From an uncultured Polaribacter sp. (lineage in GTDB: Bacteria; Bacteroidota; Bacteroidia; Flavobacteriales; Flavobacteriaceae), in contig NZ_CANMUE010000001.1 of the NCBI RefSeq assembly GCF_947500975.1, positions 62,001-126,000 of the forward strand: DNA of 64,000 bases, in the 5' to 3' direction. Position 1 is the first letter of the stretch; each line of letters opens with the position of its first letter. Positions 33,937 to 43,139 of this stretch are shown piece after piece. The notes below the pieces were generated by a model, which worked only from the letters and a program-made list of their open reading frames with translations, made no database searches and was not told the origin of the DNA. Made by a program: the position numbers and the translations under genes.

Positions 33937-36546
33937 ATGAATTTTAATACATATACAACAAAATCACAAGAAACCATTCAGTTAGCACAGCAGTTAGCGC
34001 AAGGTTTGGAACATAATCAAATAGAAAACGAACATATTTTTAAGGCTTTAATACAAGTTGATGAAAATGTTTTACCTTTTTTACTGAAAAAATTAAACAT
34101 AAATATTGAAACTTTAAATCAGGTTTTAGACAAACAATTAAAAAGTTTACCGAAAGTATCTGGTGCAGATTTAATGATTTCTAGGCAAGCTGGTAAAAGT
34201 TTAAATGATGCTGCTATCTTAGCAAAAAACATGAAAGATGATTATGTTTCTATTGAACATTTAATTCTAGCAATTTTTAAATCAAAAAGTAATATTGCAC
34301 AGATTTTAAAAGATCAAGGAATTACAGAAAAACATTTAAAAGCAGCAATTGATGAATTAAGAAAAGGAGAAAGAGTAACTTCTCAAAGTCAAGAAGAAAC
34401 TTATAATTCTTTAAATAAATACGCTAAAAATTTAAATCAATTAGCGCAAGATGGCAAATTAGATCCTGTTATTGGTAGAGATGAAGAAATTAGAAGATTA
34501 CTTCAAATTTTATCAAGAAGAACCAAAAATAATCCAATTTTAGTTGGAGAACCAGGAACTGGTAAAACCGCAATTGCAGAAGGTTTAGCACACAGAATTG
34601 TGGATGGTGACATTCCAGAAAATTTAAAAGATAAGTTGATTTTTTCTTTAGATATGGGAGCTTTAATAGCAGGTGCAAAATATAAAGGAGAATTCGAAGA
34701 GCGTTTAAAAGCTGTTATTAAAGAAGTTACAACTTCTGATGGTGATATTGTTTTATTTATTGATGAAATTCACACTCTTGTAGGAGCTGGTGGTGGAAAT
34801 GGGGCTATGGATGCAGCAAATATTTTAAAACCTGCTTTGGCACGTGGAGAATTACGTGCTATTGGTGCAACTACATTAGATGAATATCAAAAATATTTTG
34901 AAAAAGATAAGGCTTTAGAGCGTCGTTTTCAAAAAGTAATTGTAAATGAACCAGACACAGAAAGTGCAATTTCTATTTTAAGAGGAATCAAAGAAAAGTA
35001 CGAAACTCATCATAAAGTTAGAATTAAAGATGAAGCAATTATTAGTGCTGTAGAACTGTCTCAACGCTATATAACCAATCGATTTCTACCAGATAAAGCT
35101 ATTGATTTAATGGATGAAGCTGCTTCTAAATTACGCATGGAAATTAATTCTAAGCCTGAAGAATTAGATGTTTTAGACCGTAAAATAATGCAGTTAGAAA
35201 TTGAAATTGAGGCAATTAAACGTGAAAAAGATGAAATAAAATTAAAAGGTTTACGAGCTGAATTAGCAAATATTAAAGAACAACGAAATGAAATCTATGC
35301 TAAATGGAAATCAGAAAAAGACGTTGTAGATAATATTCAGCATGCAAAATCTGAGATAGAAAACTTTAAAATTGAAGCTGAAAAAGCAGAGCGTGAAGGT
35401 AATTATGGAAAAGTTGCAGAAATTAGGTATGGAAAAATTAAAAAAGCACAAGAAGATTTAGATAGATTTCAAAAATTGTTATTAGAAAATAAATCTGAAA
35501 AATCTTTGATTAAAGAAGAAGTAACTTTAGATGATATTGCAGAAGTTGTTGCTAAATGGACCGGAATTCCAGTAACAAAAATGATACAGTCTGAACGTGA
35601 AAAACTATTAAAATTAGAAGATCAATTGCACAAAAGAGTTGTTGGACAAGAAGAAGCAATTGTAGCTATTTCTGATGCAGTAAGGCGCTCTAAAGCTGGT
35701 TTGCAAAATCCAAATAAACCAATTGGAAGTTTCTTATTTTTAGGAACAACAGGAGTTGGAAAAACAGAATTAGCAAAAGCCTTGGCTGAATATTTATTTG
35801 ATGATGAAAACGCAATGACACGTATAGATATGAGTGAATATCAAGAACGGCATTCAGTTAGTAGATTAGTGGGTGCTCCTCCTGGTTATGTAGGTTATGA
35901 TGAAGGTGGCCAATTAACAGAAGCTGTTAGAAGAAGACCATATTCTGTAGTACTTTTAGATGAAATTGAAAAAGCACATCCAGATACTTTTAATGTATTA
36001 TTACAGGTTTTAGATGAAGGAAGATTGACTGATAATAAAGGACGTGTTGCCGATTTTAAAAACTCTATAATTATTATGACCTCAAATATGGGGAGTCATA
36101 TTATCCAAGAGAAATTTACAGATCAAAAAGCAGATTTAGAATCTGTAACTGAACTAGCAAAAATTGAAGTTTTAGGTTTATTAAAACAAACTGTTAGACC
36201 AGAATTTTTAAACAGAATTGATGATGTAATTATGTTTACGCCTTTAAATCAGTCTAATATTTTCGAAATTGTAAAATTACAATTAGATCATTTAAAGAAA
36301 ATGATTGGTAAACAAGAAATTACTTTAGATGCAACAGATGAAGCAATAAAATATTTAGCAAAGAGAGGTTATCAACCAGAATTTGGAGCAAGACCTGTAA
36401 AAAGAGTAATTCAAAAAGAGGTTTTAAATCAACTTTCTAAAGAAATTTTATCAGGAAAAATAACAACAGATAGCATTATTTTATTAGATGCTTTTGATGA
36501 TAAATTGGTTTTTAGAAATCAATCTTTTTTGACAAATAACAAATAG
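33937..36546 (+). CDS. clpB: ATP-dependent disaggregase ClpB
   Basis: An 869-residue AAA+ chaperone that, with DnaK, rescues aggregated proteins. It has the Clp N-domain (1-145), first ATPase domain with GEPGTGKT (about 205) and FIDEIHTLVGAGGG, and a coiled-coil middle domain (about 410-530). The second ATPase domain has GTTGVGKTELAKALAE (about 605) and DEIEKAHPDTFN, followed by the C-terminal domain. The middle domain separates it from ClpA and ClpC. Complete. Confidence 0.97.
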   Translation: MNFNTYTTKSQETIQLAQQLAQGLEHNQIENEHIFKALIQVDENVLPFLLKKLNINIETLNQVLDKQLKSLPKVSGADLMISRQAGKSLNDAAILAKNMKDDYVSIEHLILAIFKSKSNIAQILKDQGITEKHLKAAIDELRKGERVTSQSQEETYNSLNKYAKNLNQLAQDGKLDPVIGRDEEIRRLLQILSRRTKNNPILVGEPGTGKTAIAEGLAHRIVDGDIPENLKDKLIFSLDMGALIAGAKYKGEFEERLKAVIKEVTTSDGDIVLFIDEIHTLVGAGGGNGAMDAANILKPALARGELRAIGATTLDEYQKYFEKDKALERRFQKVIVNEPDTESAISILRGIKEKYETHHKVRIKDEAIISAVELSQRYITNRFLPDKAIDLMDEAASKLRMEINSKPEELDVLDRKIMQLEIEIEAIKREKDEIKLKGLRAELANIKEQRNEIYAKWKSEKDVVDNIQHAKSEIENFKIEAEKAEREGNYGKVAEIRYGKIKKAQEDLDRFQKLLLENKSEKSLIKEEVTLDDIAEVVAKWTGIPVTKMIQSEREKLLKLEDQLHKRVVGQEEAIVAISDAVRRSKAGLQNPNKPIGSFLFLGTTGVGKTELAKALAEYLFDDENAMTRIDMSEYQERHSVSRLVGAPPGYVGYDEGGQLTEAVRRRPYSVVLLDEIEKAHPDTFNVLLQVLDEGRLTDNKGRVADFKNSIIIMTSNMGSHIIQEKFTDQKADLESVTELAKIEVLGLLKQTVRPEFLNRIDDVIMFTPLNQSNIFEIVKLQLDHLKKMIGKQEITLDATDEAIKYLAKRGYQPEFGARPVKRVIQKEVLNQLSKEILSGKITTDSIILLDAFDDKLVFRNQSFLTNNK

Positions 36547-36568
36547 AACTTACTATTATTTTGAGTAA

Positions 36569-36604
36569 AAAAGCAATCTTTTAATTTATTAAAAGGTTGC
36601 TTTG
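36569..36604 (+). terminator. Terminator of clpB
   Basis: AAAAGCAATCTTTTA and TAAAAGGTTGCTTT pair with one G-U around a six-base loop, about 25 bases after the clpB stop. The following TTTGTTATTT is a moderate T run. Confidence 0.75.
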
Positions 36605-36678
36605 TTATTTCTAATTTGTAAAACACTTTTAATCACTCTTTCTTTTTTAATTATATTCGTATTTAAATATAAGATTTT

Positions 36679-37176
36679 ATGAAAAAGTATTTCTTTCTTT
36701 TTGTTTTTACTTTTAGTTTACTAAGTTCTTGTACTATAAAAGAAACAACCACATATTATTTAATTCGTCATTCGGAAAAAGATAGAACAGACAAAACCAA
36801 TAAAAACCCTAATTTGAACTCAGATGGATTAGAAAGAGCAAAAAAATGGGCAGAACATTTTAAAAATATTGATTTAGACGCTGTATATTCTACAAAATTT
36901 AACAGAACAATGCAAACAGCAAAACCTACCGCAGAAAGTAAAAATTTAAAGATTATAAACTATAATCCAAGAAAAATGTATGATTCTATTTTTCAAAAAA
37001 ACACCAAAGGAAAAACAGTTTTAATAGTTGGTCATAGCAATACAACTCCGGCATTTGTCAATAAAATTATTGGCGTAAAAAAATATAAGAATATAGACGA
37101 TAACGACAATTCTAGCTTATTTATAGTAACACTTTCTAATGATAAAAAAACAAGTGAGATTAAGATTGTTAATTAA
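36679..37176 (+). CDS. SixA-like histidine phosphatase, lipoprotein
   Basis: A 165-residue member of the histidine phosphatase (phosphoglycerate-mutase-like) superfamily with a lipoprotein signal (SLLSSC, about Cys18). The phosphohistidine motif is YYLIRHSEK and the second catalytic histidine is in VGHSNTTPAFV. The lipid anchor means it works in the envelope on an unknown phosphoester, not as a cytoplasmic SixA. It overlaps the convergent DUF6503 gene by four bases. Confidence 0.88.
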   Translation: MKKYFFLFVFTFSLLSSCTIKETTTYYLIRHSEKDRTDKTNKNPNLNSDGLERAKKWAEHFKNIDLDAVYSTKFNRTMQTAKPTAESKNLKIINYNPRKMYDSIFQKNTKGKTVLIVGHSNTTPAFVNKIIGVKKYKNIDDNDNSSLFIVTLSNDKKTSEIKIVN

Positions 37177-37913
37177 TTTAAAATTTCAACTTCAATATCT
37201 TTTAAAACAATTTCTGATACTTTTTTAAGCTGTTTTTTTTCAAACGCTTTATCCAAATTAATTAAAGAAATGTTTTTAGATAAAGGTTTGTAATTATGGT
37301 AATCTACAAACCGAATACCATTTTTAGCACACTGCTCTTTTAAAACTCTAAAGCGTTTTCCACCTCCATTTGTATGATAAGAATACGCTAAATAATCAAT
37401 TAAAAAGTCTTCTTTACCAATCCAATAAATAAATACATCTTCAAAATCTTCTCCTCCACCATCTTCAGAAAAAGTGATTTCTACTTTATAATATTCTTTA
37501 CCATTTACAATGGATGATGGTAATCGTTTTTTACGAACAGCTTTGTCATTTAAACCATAAGGCAAGACAGAAAAATAATGAACAGAATTTACTGAATTGG
37601 CAAATTTATTAGCTAATGATTTTTTAGTTTTTAAAGGATGTTCATTAAATAATCTTTGAAAACCATTATTAGAAATTATATCTTCAATAGTTTCTGATTT
37701 TTGTTTAAAAATCCTGCTCAATCTAAAGTTTCCATTTTTTCTTTGAGCTAAATATTTTTTATCTCTAAAATTAAATGTAATTAAAGAGTTAGCAACTTTA
37801 TCTGCACCAGAAATAACAATTGTTTTATCTATAATTTGCTGTGCTGTTATTTGCGCTTTAGAAGTATTGTAAGAAAATAAAAGCAGTAAAATTGTTATTG
37901 ACAAGTATTTCAT
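37173..37913 (-). CDS. DUF6503 family exported protein
   Basis: A 246-residue protein with a signal peptide (LLLLFSYNTSKAQ) and a lipocalin-like or LolA-like beta body (AQQIIDKTIVISGADKVANS, IYWIGKEDFLIDYLAYSY). It fits the DUF6503 family, whose function is unknown. The ORF track begins at 37952. The ATG at 37913 (MKYLSITILLLLF) gives the proper signal peptide and is preferred. Confidence 0.8.
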   Translation of the reverse strand: MKYLSITILLLLFSYNTSKAQITAQQIIDKTIVISGADKVANSLITFNFRDKKYLAQRKNGNFRLSRIFKQKSETIEDIISNNGFQRLFNEHPLKTKKSLANKFANSVNSVHYFSVLPYGLNDKAVRKKRLPSSIVNGKEYYKVEITFSEDGGGEDFEDVFIYWIGKEDFLIDYLAYSYHTNGGGKRFRVLKEQCAKNGIRFVDYHNYKPLSKNISLINLDKAFEKKQLKKVSEIVLKDIEVEILN

Positions 37914-37982
37914 TGATGTTTTTGTTTCTCTTGGTCGTAAAATAGAATTCAAAATTACATTTCTTTGACGAATGTAAAAATG

Positions 37983-37990
37983 TATCTTTG
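37983..37990 (+). promoter_or_regulatory. TATCTTTG -7 box of smpB
   Basis: A perfect TANNTTTG match 59 bases before the smpB ATG. A TTTG at 37964-37967 is a candidate -33 box, though its 15-base spacing is short. Confidence 0.5.
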
Positions 37991-38049
37991 TTAAATCTTT
38001 TGATAAAATTGAAAGTTAAGTAAATCTTAAAAAAAATAAGAAACAGTTT

Positions 38050-38517
38050 ATGACTGTACAGAAAAAAATAAATATTCAGAATAAAAAAGCTCGTTTCGAA
38101 TTTGAAATTCTAGACAAATTTGTTGCTGGTATTCAATTAACGGGAACAGAAATAAAATCGATAAGACAAAGTCAAGCAAGAATTACAGAGAGTTTTTGTG
38201 AGTTTAATGATCGAGGAGAACTGTTTATTATTAACATGTATATTAAAGAATATATGTTTGGACATCACTTTAATCATAATCCAAAAAGTGAACGCAGATT
38301 ATTGCTAAATAAACGCGAATTAAAGAGTTTAAAAAAAGATGTTGAAGCTAAAGGAAATACAATTGTGCCTTTAAAACTGTTTATTAACGATCGTGGTTTT
38401 GCTAAATTAGAAATTGCGTTGGCTAAAGGAAAACAAATACATGATAAACGTGAAGTAATGAAAGATAGAGATAATAAGCGTGATTTGGCCAGAATAAAAA
38501 AGAATTTTAATAATTAA
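38050..38517 (+). CDS. smpB: SsrA-binding protein SmpB
   Basis: A 155-residue RNA-binding protein that brings tmRNA to stalled ribosomes in trans-translation. Family motifs include NKKARFEFEILDKFVAGIQL, TGTEIKSIRQSQA and a basic C-terminal tail (HDKREVMKDRDNKRDLARI) that enters the mRNA channel. Complete. The maf gene follows after nine bases, so they are co-transcribed. No tmRNA gene was found in the window. Confidence 0.97.
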   Translation: MTVQKKINIQNKKARFEFEILDKFVAGIQLTGTEIKSIRQSQARITESFCEFNDRGELFIINMYIKEYMFGHHFNHNPKSERRLLLNKRELKSLKKDVEAKGNTIVPLKLFINDRGFAKLEIALAKGKQIHDKREVMKDRDNKRDLARIKKNFNN

Positions 38518-38526
38518 TTATTGTTA

Positions 38527-39105
38527 ATGTTAAGAGAAAAACTTAAAAATTATAATGTTATTCTTGCCTCAAAATCTCCAAGAAGACAGCAATTTTTTAA
38601 AGATTTAGATATCGATTTTACTATTGAATTAATAGAAGTTGAAGAGATTTATCCTAAAGAGTTAAAAGGAGCTGAGATAACCAATTTTTTAGCAGATTTA
38701 AAATCACAACCTTTTATAAACTTATCAGAAAAAGAACTATTAATAACCTCAGACACAATTGTTTGGTTAGATGATGTAGCTTTAGGAAAACCCAAAAATG
38801 AAGTAGAAGCTTTTAAAATGTTACGAAATTTATCAGGAAAAAAGCATGAAGTTATTACATCTATAAGCATAAAAAACAAGAATTTTCAAAGGATTATTAG
38901 TGATACAACTATTGTTTCTTTTAAAGATTTAACAGACCAAGAAATCAATTATTATATAAAAAACTACAACCCTTACGATAAGGCTGGTGCTTACGGAATT
39001 CAAGAATGGATAGGTTTTATTGCCATAGAAAATATGGAGGGAAGTTATTTTAATGTTGCAGGTTTACCTGTACACAAACTTTATAAAGAACTAATGAGCT
39101 TATAA
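38527..39105 (+). CDS. maf: Maf family nucleotide pyrophosphatase
   Basis: A 192-residue enzyme with the Maf signature ASKSPRRQQFF near the N-terminus, followed by SDTIVWLDDVALGKPKNE and YDKAGAYGIQEW. Maf proteins hydrolyse dTTP, UTP or modified nucleotides to monophosphates. The ORF track begins at a TTG (38521). The ATG two codons later is the better start. Downstream, 190 bases carry no gene. Confidence 0.94.
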   Translation: MLREKLKNYNVILASKSPRRQQFFKDLDIDFTIELIEVEEIYPKELKGAEITNFLADLKSQPFINLSEKELLITSDTIVWLDDVALGKPKNEVEAFKMLRNLSGKKHEVITSISIKNKNFQRIISDTTIVSFKDLTDQEINYYIKNYNPYDKAGAYGIQEWIGFIAIENMEGSYFNVAGLPVHKLYKELMSL

Positions 39106-39295
39106 AAAATAACAACTTAAAACCAATATACTCTAACTTAAAAATATTATTTATTAGTAATTAAAACTCATATTTAATTTAAAATTAATAAATTTTAATG
39201 TTCTAAAGTTTATTTAAGGCAAAGATTAAAGTCAATCTTCAAATAAAAGTTTATTTTTACGCAAATTTTTACAATACTTACAACACAATTATATA

Positions 39296-40249
39296 ATGAA
39301 GAAATATACATACACAGAAAAAAAAGATACTCGTTCAGGTTTTGGTGATGGATTAACAGAATTAGGAAGAACAAACCCAAATGTAGTTGCTTTATGTGCG
39401 GATTTAATAGGTTCTTTAAAAATGGATCAATTTATTAAAGAAAACCCAGAAAGATTTTTTCAAATTGGAATTGCAGAAGCCAATATGATTGGTATTGCTG
39501 CTGGTTTAACAATTGGAGGTAAAATTCCTTTTACAGGAACATTTGCAAACTTTTCTACTGGGCGTGTTTATGACCAAATTCGTCAATCTGTAGCTTATTC
39601 TGATAAAAATGTAAAAATTTGTGCATCTCATGCAGGTGTTACTTTAGGTGAAGATGGAGCAACACACCAAATATTAGAAGATATTGGTTTGATGAAAATG
39701 TTACCAGGAATGACAGTTATAAACACCTGTGATTATAACCAAACAAAAGCAGCTACAATTGCTATAGCTGATTTTGACGGGCCTGTTTATTTACGTTTTG
39801 GTCGTCCAAAAGTACCTGTTTTTATGCCAGCTGATGAAGAGTTTGTTATTGGTAAAGGAATTCAATTAACAGAAGGAACAGATGTAACAATTGTTGCAAC
39901 TGGACATTTAGTTTGGGAATCTTTACAAGCTGCCGAGCAATTAGAAGCTGAAGGAATATCTGCAGAAGTAATTAATATTCACACAATTAAACCTTTAGAT
40001 GAAGACATTATTTTAAAATCCGTTGCTAAAACTGGTTGCATTGTAACTGCAGAGGAACATAATAAATTAGGAGGTTTAGGAGAAAGCGTTGCTAGAACTT
40101 TAGCGTTAAACACCCCTACTCCACAAGAATTTATTGCAACAGATGATACTTTTGGAGAATCGGGAACACCAGAACAATTAATGGCAAAATATGGTTTAGA
40201 TGCAGCGGCTGTTGTAAAAGCCGTTAAAAAGGTAATTTCCAGAAAATAA
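39296..40249 (+). CDS. Transketolase, C-terminal subunit
   Basis: A 317-residue half of a split transketolase, with the pyrimidine-binding domain (CADLIGSLKMDQF, FFQIGIAEANMIGIAAGL with the cofactor-activating glutamate, GATHQILEDIGLM) and the C-terminal domain (VYLRFGRPKVPVF, AEEHNKLGGLGE). It needs a separate N-terminal subunit carrying the thiamine diphosphate phosphate site, which is not adjacent in this window. It acts in the pentose phosphate pathway. The 190 bases upstream hold no decayed N-terminal half that I can see. Confidence 0.93.
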   Translation: MKKYTYTEKKDTRSGFGDGLTELGRTNPNVVALCADLIGSLKMDQFIKENPERFFQIGIAEANMIGIAAGLTIGGKIPFTGTFANFSTGRVYDQIRQSVAYSDKNVKICASHAGVTLGEDGATHQILEDIGLMKMLPGMTVINTCDYNQTKAATIAIADFDGPVYLRFGRPKVPVFMPADEEFVIGKGIQLTEGTDVTIVATGHLVWESLQAAEQLEAEGISAEVINIHTIKPLDEDIILKSVAKTGCIVTAEEHNKLGGLGESVARTLALNTPTPQEFIATDDTFGESGTPEQLMAKYGLDAAAVVKAVKKVISRK

Positions 40250-40294
40250 TAACGTTTTTTTAGTAAAACGTATGAATATTAACTTTAAATAAAA

Positions 40295-40897
40295 ATGATG
40301 AAAAAAGTAATTTTAATTTTATGTTTAACTTTAGGTTTTAGTCAATTATCAAATGCGCAATTAGATTTTGGTGTAAAAGCTGGTGTAAACTATAATTCTG
40401 AATCAATAAAAGAAACAGCTCAAGATGTTTTTGAAGGTGCTAAAAGTAAAACTGGTTATCATGCTGGTGTTTGGTTACGTTTTAAAATTCCAGTTGTTGG
40501 GTTATACTTAAGACCAGAATTAGTATATACCAATTTAGAAAATGAAGTTTTTTTTAAAACTGCAGATATAACAACTAATCATAGTTTTAAAAAAATTGAC
40601 ATTCCTGTTTTATTAGGAAAAAAAGTTTTTGGAATTGGTAACGTTTATATTGGTCCTTCTTTTCAATATATTTTAGATTCTGATTTTAATATCAGTGAAA
40701 TAAGTAATGTAGATGCTGATGGTTTTACAATGGGACTTCAATTTGGTGGTGGAGTTGAATTTGGAAAATTAGGAATTGATGTACGTTGGGAAAGGGCTTT
40801 TTCTGATATTGAATCTAGCCTTACTAGTAGTCTTGGTGATGTAAATTACGATACAAGAATCAACCAAATAATTATAGGTTTGTCTTTAAAATTTTAA
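40295..40897 (+). CDS. Outer-membrane beta-barrel protein (porin family, OmpA-like barrel)
   Basis: A 200-residue exported protein with a signal peptide (LGFSQLSNAQ) and alternating beta strands typical of small eight-stranded barrels (LDFGVKAGVNYN, LYLRPELVYTN, VYIGPSFQYIL, LGIDVRWERAF). It ends with aromatic IIIGLSLKF, the expected C-terminal barrel signal. Function unknown. It follows the transketolase gene by 45 bases and ends at a strong terminator. Confidence 0.88.
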   Translation: MMKKVILILCLTLGFSQLSNAQLDFGVKAGVNYNSESIKETAQDVFEGAKSKTGYHAGVWLRFKIPVVGLYLRPELVYTNLENEVFFKTADITTNHSFKKIDIPVLLGKKVFGIGNVYIGPSFQYILDSDFNISEISNVDADGFTMGLQFGGGVEFGKLGIDVRWERAFSDIESSLTSSLGDVNYDTRINQIIIGLSLKF

Positions 40898-40920
40898 TTA
40901 CAAACATTATTTAAAATAAC

Positions 40921-40954
40921 AGAGGGAAGTGTAAAATATACTTCCCTCTTTTTA
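40921..40954 (+). terminator. Terminator of the beta-barrel gene
   Basis: AGAGGGAAGT and ACTTCCCTCT pair perfectly around a nine-base loop and are followed by a T run, a textbook intrinsic terminator. Confidence 0.92.
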
Positions 40955-41220
40955 TTTTTTATCTTTTTAAACTCCAAATTATTTCTTTTATCAATTATAA
41001 TTTATTGTTTAGAGATTATTTTAAACTCTCTCTTCTTTCATTACCATACAAATATTTTAGATCTTTATACAAAATAAGCAAATCTAAAACTTTTCTGATT
41101 TAAATTTCTTACCCATTTCTTTAATCAACCAAATGTTGTTTGATAGCTTAGATAAAAGATAAATGTTTATCTCTCAATATCAGATATTTTAATTTTTAAT
41201 TACATTACATCTTAAAATAA
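40955..41220. other. Intergenic stretch without recognisable gene
   Basis: About 270 AT-rich bases between two terminators of convergent genes. I found no ORF of interest, no promoter match and only weak short hairpins such as AGATAAA-TG-TTTATCT near 41153. I see nothing else that can be supported. Confidence 0.6.
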
Positions 41221-41250
41221 TAAATGCCCTTGATTTCTCAAGAGCATTTA
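41221..41250 (-). terminator. Terminator of FKBP-like/TSP3 lipoprotein gene
   Basis: On the minus strand AAATGCTCTTGA-GAAA-TCAAGGGCATTT forms a 12-bp stem with one G-U pair and a stable GAAA tetraloop, 24 bases after the stop codon. The downstream T content is modest. Confidence 0.75.
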
Positions 41251-41273
41251 TATAAATATATTTTGTTTTTTTA

Positions 41274-42179
41274 CTAAAAAATATCAGGATTTAAATAATC
41301 TGCTAATGTAGGATTATTAGGGTCACTAAAATCATTTGCAGGGTTTCCATCTCCATTTGCATCTTCATCAATTGTTAAAACGCCATCACCATCATCATCA
41401 GTATCAAAATAATTTAGAAAACCATCACTATCTGTATCATCATCATTAGGGTTACCATTGCCATCAACATCTTCCGATATAGAAGGAACACCGTCATTAT
41501 CATGATCTGTATTAGGTACAAACTCTAATAAATCTACATAAAACATAATATTTGTATCAACTAAACTACTAATATAATTTGAGGTATTTGATGATGGGTA
41601 AGCTAAACCAGATGGAATAAATAAAACCCCTTTACCCCCATTTAAATAAGTTATTGGACCATTAAAAACACCGCCATTAGCATCTTTTTTTAGGTCTCCA
41701 CCTTTAAATTGTGTAAAACCATATGCCCAACCATCAACTACATTTGTTAAACTGAGCCATACTCCAACAGTGTTTCCATCAAAAGCAGAAGTTGCTAAAC
41801 TAGTACCTGTTAAAGTTCTACCAGAGTATTTTGTAAAAACTGAATCTACTCTTGTAGGATAACCATTATCAATTGTAGGTGTACCTTCATCTAAAACATA
41901 AACATATAATTTATATGCTATATCATTTTCTTCTACATCTAAGGTTTTTAATTTACTATCAGAATACAAAGCCGTTTGACCAGAAACTAATGTTTTAACA
42001 GAATCTACAGTATCATCATAATAATGGTTTTGTAAAAACTTTACCAAACTATCATTATCTGAAAGTGCTAAGGCTTCATGATCTATATCTGCAAACGGAT
42101 TAACAATTGTATCATTAGAACAAGCAAAAAAAAGTGCAACAAGAATTAATATTCCAAAAATGTTTTTTATTTTAATCAT
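41274..42179 (-). CDS. FKBP-like lipoprotein with calcium-binding (thrombospondin type 3-like) tail
   Basis: A 301-residue lipoprotein (ALFFAC, Cys20). Residues about 85-220 resemble an FKBP domain (TKYSGRTLTG, GKGVLFIPSGLAYP), but the active-site FDSS segment is SLATS, so isomerase activity is doubtful. Residues about 222-290 are packed with Asp-rich repeats of the type DHDNDGVP, DTDSDGFLN and DTDDDGDGV, which bind calcium in thrombospondin type 3 and related modules. It is probably a surface or periplasmic protein. The fold call is by motif only. Confidence 0.75.
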   Translation of the reverse strand: MIKIKNIFGILILVALFFACSNDTIVNPFADIDHEALALSDNDSLVKFLQNHYYDDTVDSVKTLVSGQTALYSDSKLKTLDVEENDIAYKLYVYVLDEGTPTIDNGYPTRVDSVFTKYSGRTLTGTSLATSAFDGNTVGVWLSLTNVVDGWAYGFTQFKGGDLKKDANGGVFNGPITYLNGGKGVLFIPSGLAYPSSNTSNYISSLVDTNIMFYVDLLEFVPNTDHDNDGVPSISEDVDGNGNPNDDDTDSDGFLNYFDTDDDGDGVLTIDEDANGDGNPANDFSDPNNPTLADYLNPDIF

Positions 42180-42217
42180 TTAACTATAAAATTAGAGGTG
42201 GCAATTTACCATTTTTA

Positions 42218-42225
42218 TACCTTTG
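42218..42225 (+). promoter_or_regulatory. TACCTTTG -7 box before S4-domain gene
   Basis: A perfect TANNTTTG match 33 bases upstream of the ATG at 42259, in the divergent spacer with the FKBP-like gene. No good -33 box was seen. Confidence 0.5.
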
Positions 42226-42258
42226 TAAAAAGACAAAAAGTATATTTTACCTTTTTTT

Positions 42259-42639
42259 ATGAGAATAGATAAATATTTGTGGTGTATTCGGTTTTTTAAA
42301 ACAAGAAGTTTAGCAACTGTTGCTTGTAAAAAAGGACAAGTAAAAATAGATGCTAAAAATTTAAAACCATCTAAAGAGGTTTTTGGAAATGAATTAATTA
42401 CTATCAGAAAAAACCAAATAAATTATCAAATAAAAGTTTTAAATTTACCTGAAAGTAGAGTTGGTGCAAAACTGGTAGAGCAATTTAGAAAAGATGTTAC
42501 CCCAAAAGAAGAGTTTGAAAAAACTGAACTTTTAAAATTTGCTAAAGATTACTATAGAAAGAAAGGAACTGGAAGACCTACAAAAAAAGACAGAAGAGAT
42601 ATTGACGATTATCAAGATGAAACTGAAGAAATAATATGA
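42259..42639 (+). CDS. S4-domain RNA-binding protein (Hsp15/HslR-like)
   Basis: A 126-residue protein with an N-terminal S4 RNA-binding domain (MRIDKYLWCIRFFKTRSLAT, KKGQVKIDAKNLKPS) and a basic C-terminal tail. Hsp15 binds 50S subunits carrying stuck nascent chains after heat stress. It overlaps the phosphoribosyltransferase gene by four bases (ATGA), indicating translational coupling. Confidence 0.92.
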   Translation: MRIDKYLWCIRFFKTRSLATVACKKGQVKIDAKNLKPSKEVFGNELITIRKNQINYQIKVLNLPESRVGAKLVEQFRKDVTPKEEFEKTELLKFAKDYYRKKGTGRPTKKDRRDIDDYQDETEEII

Positions 42640-43139
42640 TAACACAAGAAAATATAATATTAGATAGTATTCAAATCAATCAAAAAATTAAACGAATTGC
42701 ATATCAAATTTATGAAAGTAATAGTAATGAAAAAGAAGTTATTATTGCTGGAGTTATTGGTAATGGATATATTTTTGCGGAAAAATTAGTTACAATTTTA
42801 AATGAAATTTCATCGCTTAATGTATCTATTTGTAAGGTAGTCATTAATAAGAAAAAACCTCGAGAAAAAATTACAACTTCTTTACAAACAGCAGATTACA
42901 AAAATAAATCGTTGGTTTTAGTTGATGATGTTTTAAACTCTGGTACTACCCTAATTTATGGCGTAAAACATTTTTTAAATGTACCATTAAAAAGATTTAA
43001 AACTGCAGTTTTAGTAAATAGAAACCATAAAAAATATCCTGTAAAAGCTGATTTTAAAGGTGTTTCATTATCAACATCAATAAAAGAACATATACAAGTT
43101 GATTTTAAAAATGAAGAAACTAAAGCTTATTTAATTTAA
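42636..43139 (+). CDS. Phosphoribosyltransferase family protein (PyrR-like)
   Basis: A 167-residue type I phosphoribosyltransferase with the PRPP-binding motif LVLVDDVLNSGTT (about 88-100). The layout (hood at ALILINRN-like AVLVNRNHKKYPV) recalls PyrR-type enzymes. Whether it is a uracil phosphoribosyltransferase, a regulator or a salvage enzyme cannot be decided. It runs 20 bases into the convergent aroK gene. Confidence 0.85.
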   Translation: MITQENIILDSIQINQKIKRIAYQIYESNSNEKEVIIAGVIGNGYIFAEKLVTILNEISSLNVSICKVVINKKKPREKITTSLQTADYKNKSLVLVDDVLNSGTTLIYGVKHFLNVPLKRFKTAVLVNRNHKKYPVKADFKGVSLSTSIKEHIQVDFKNEETKAYLI

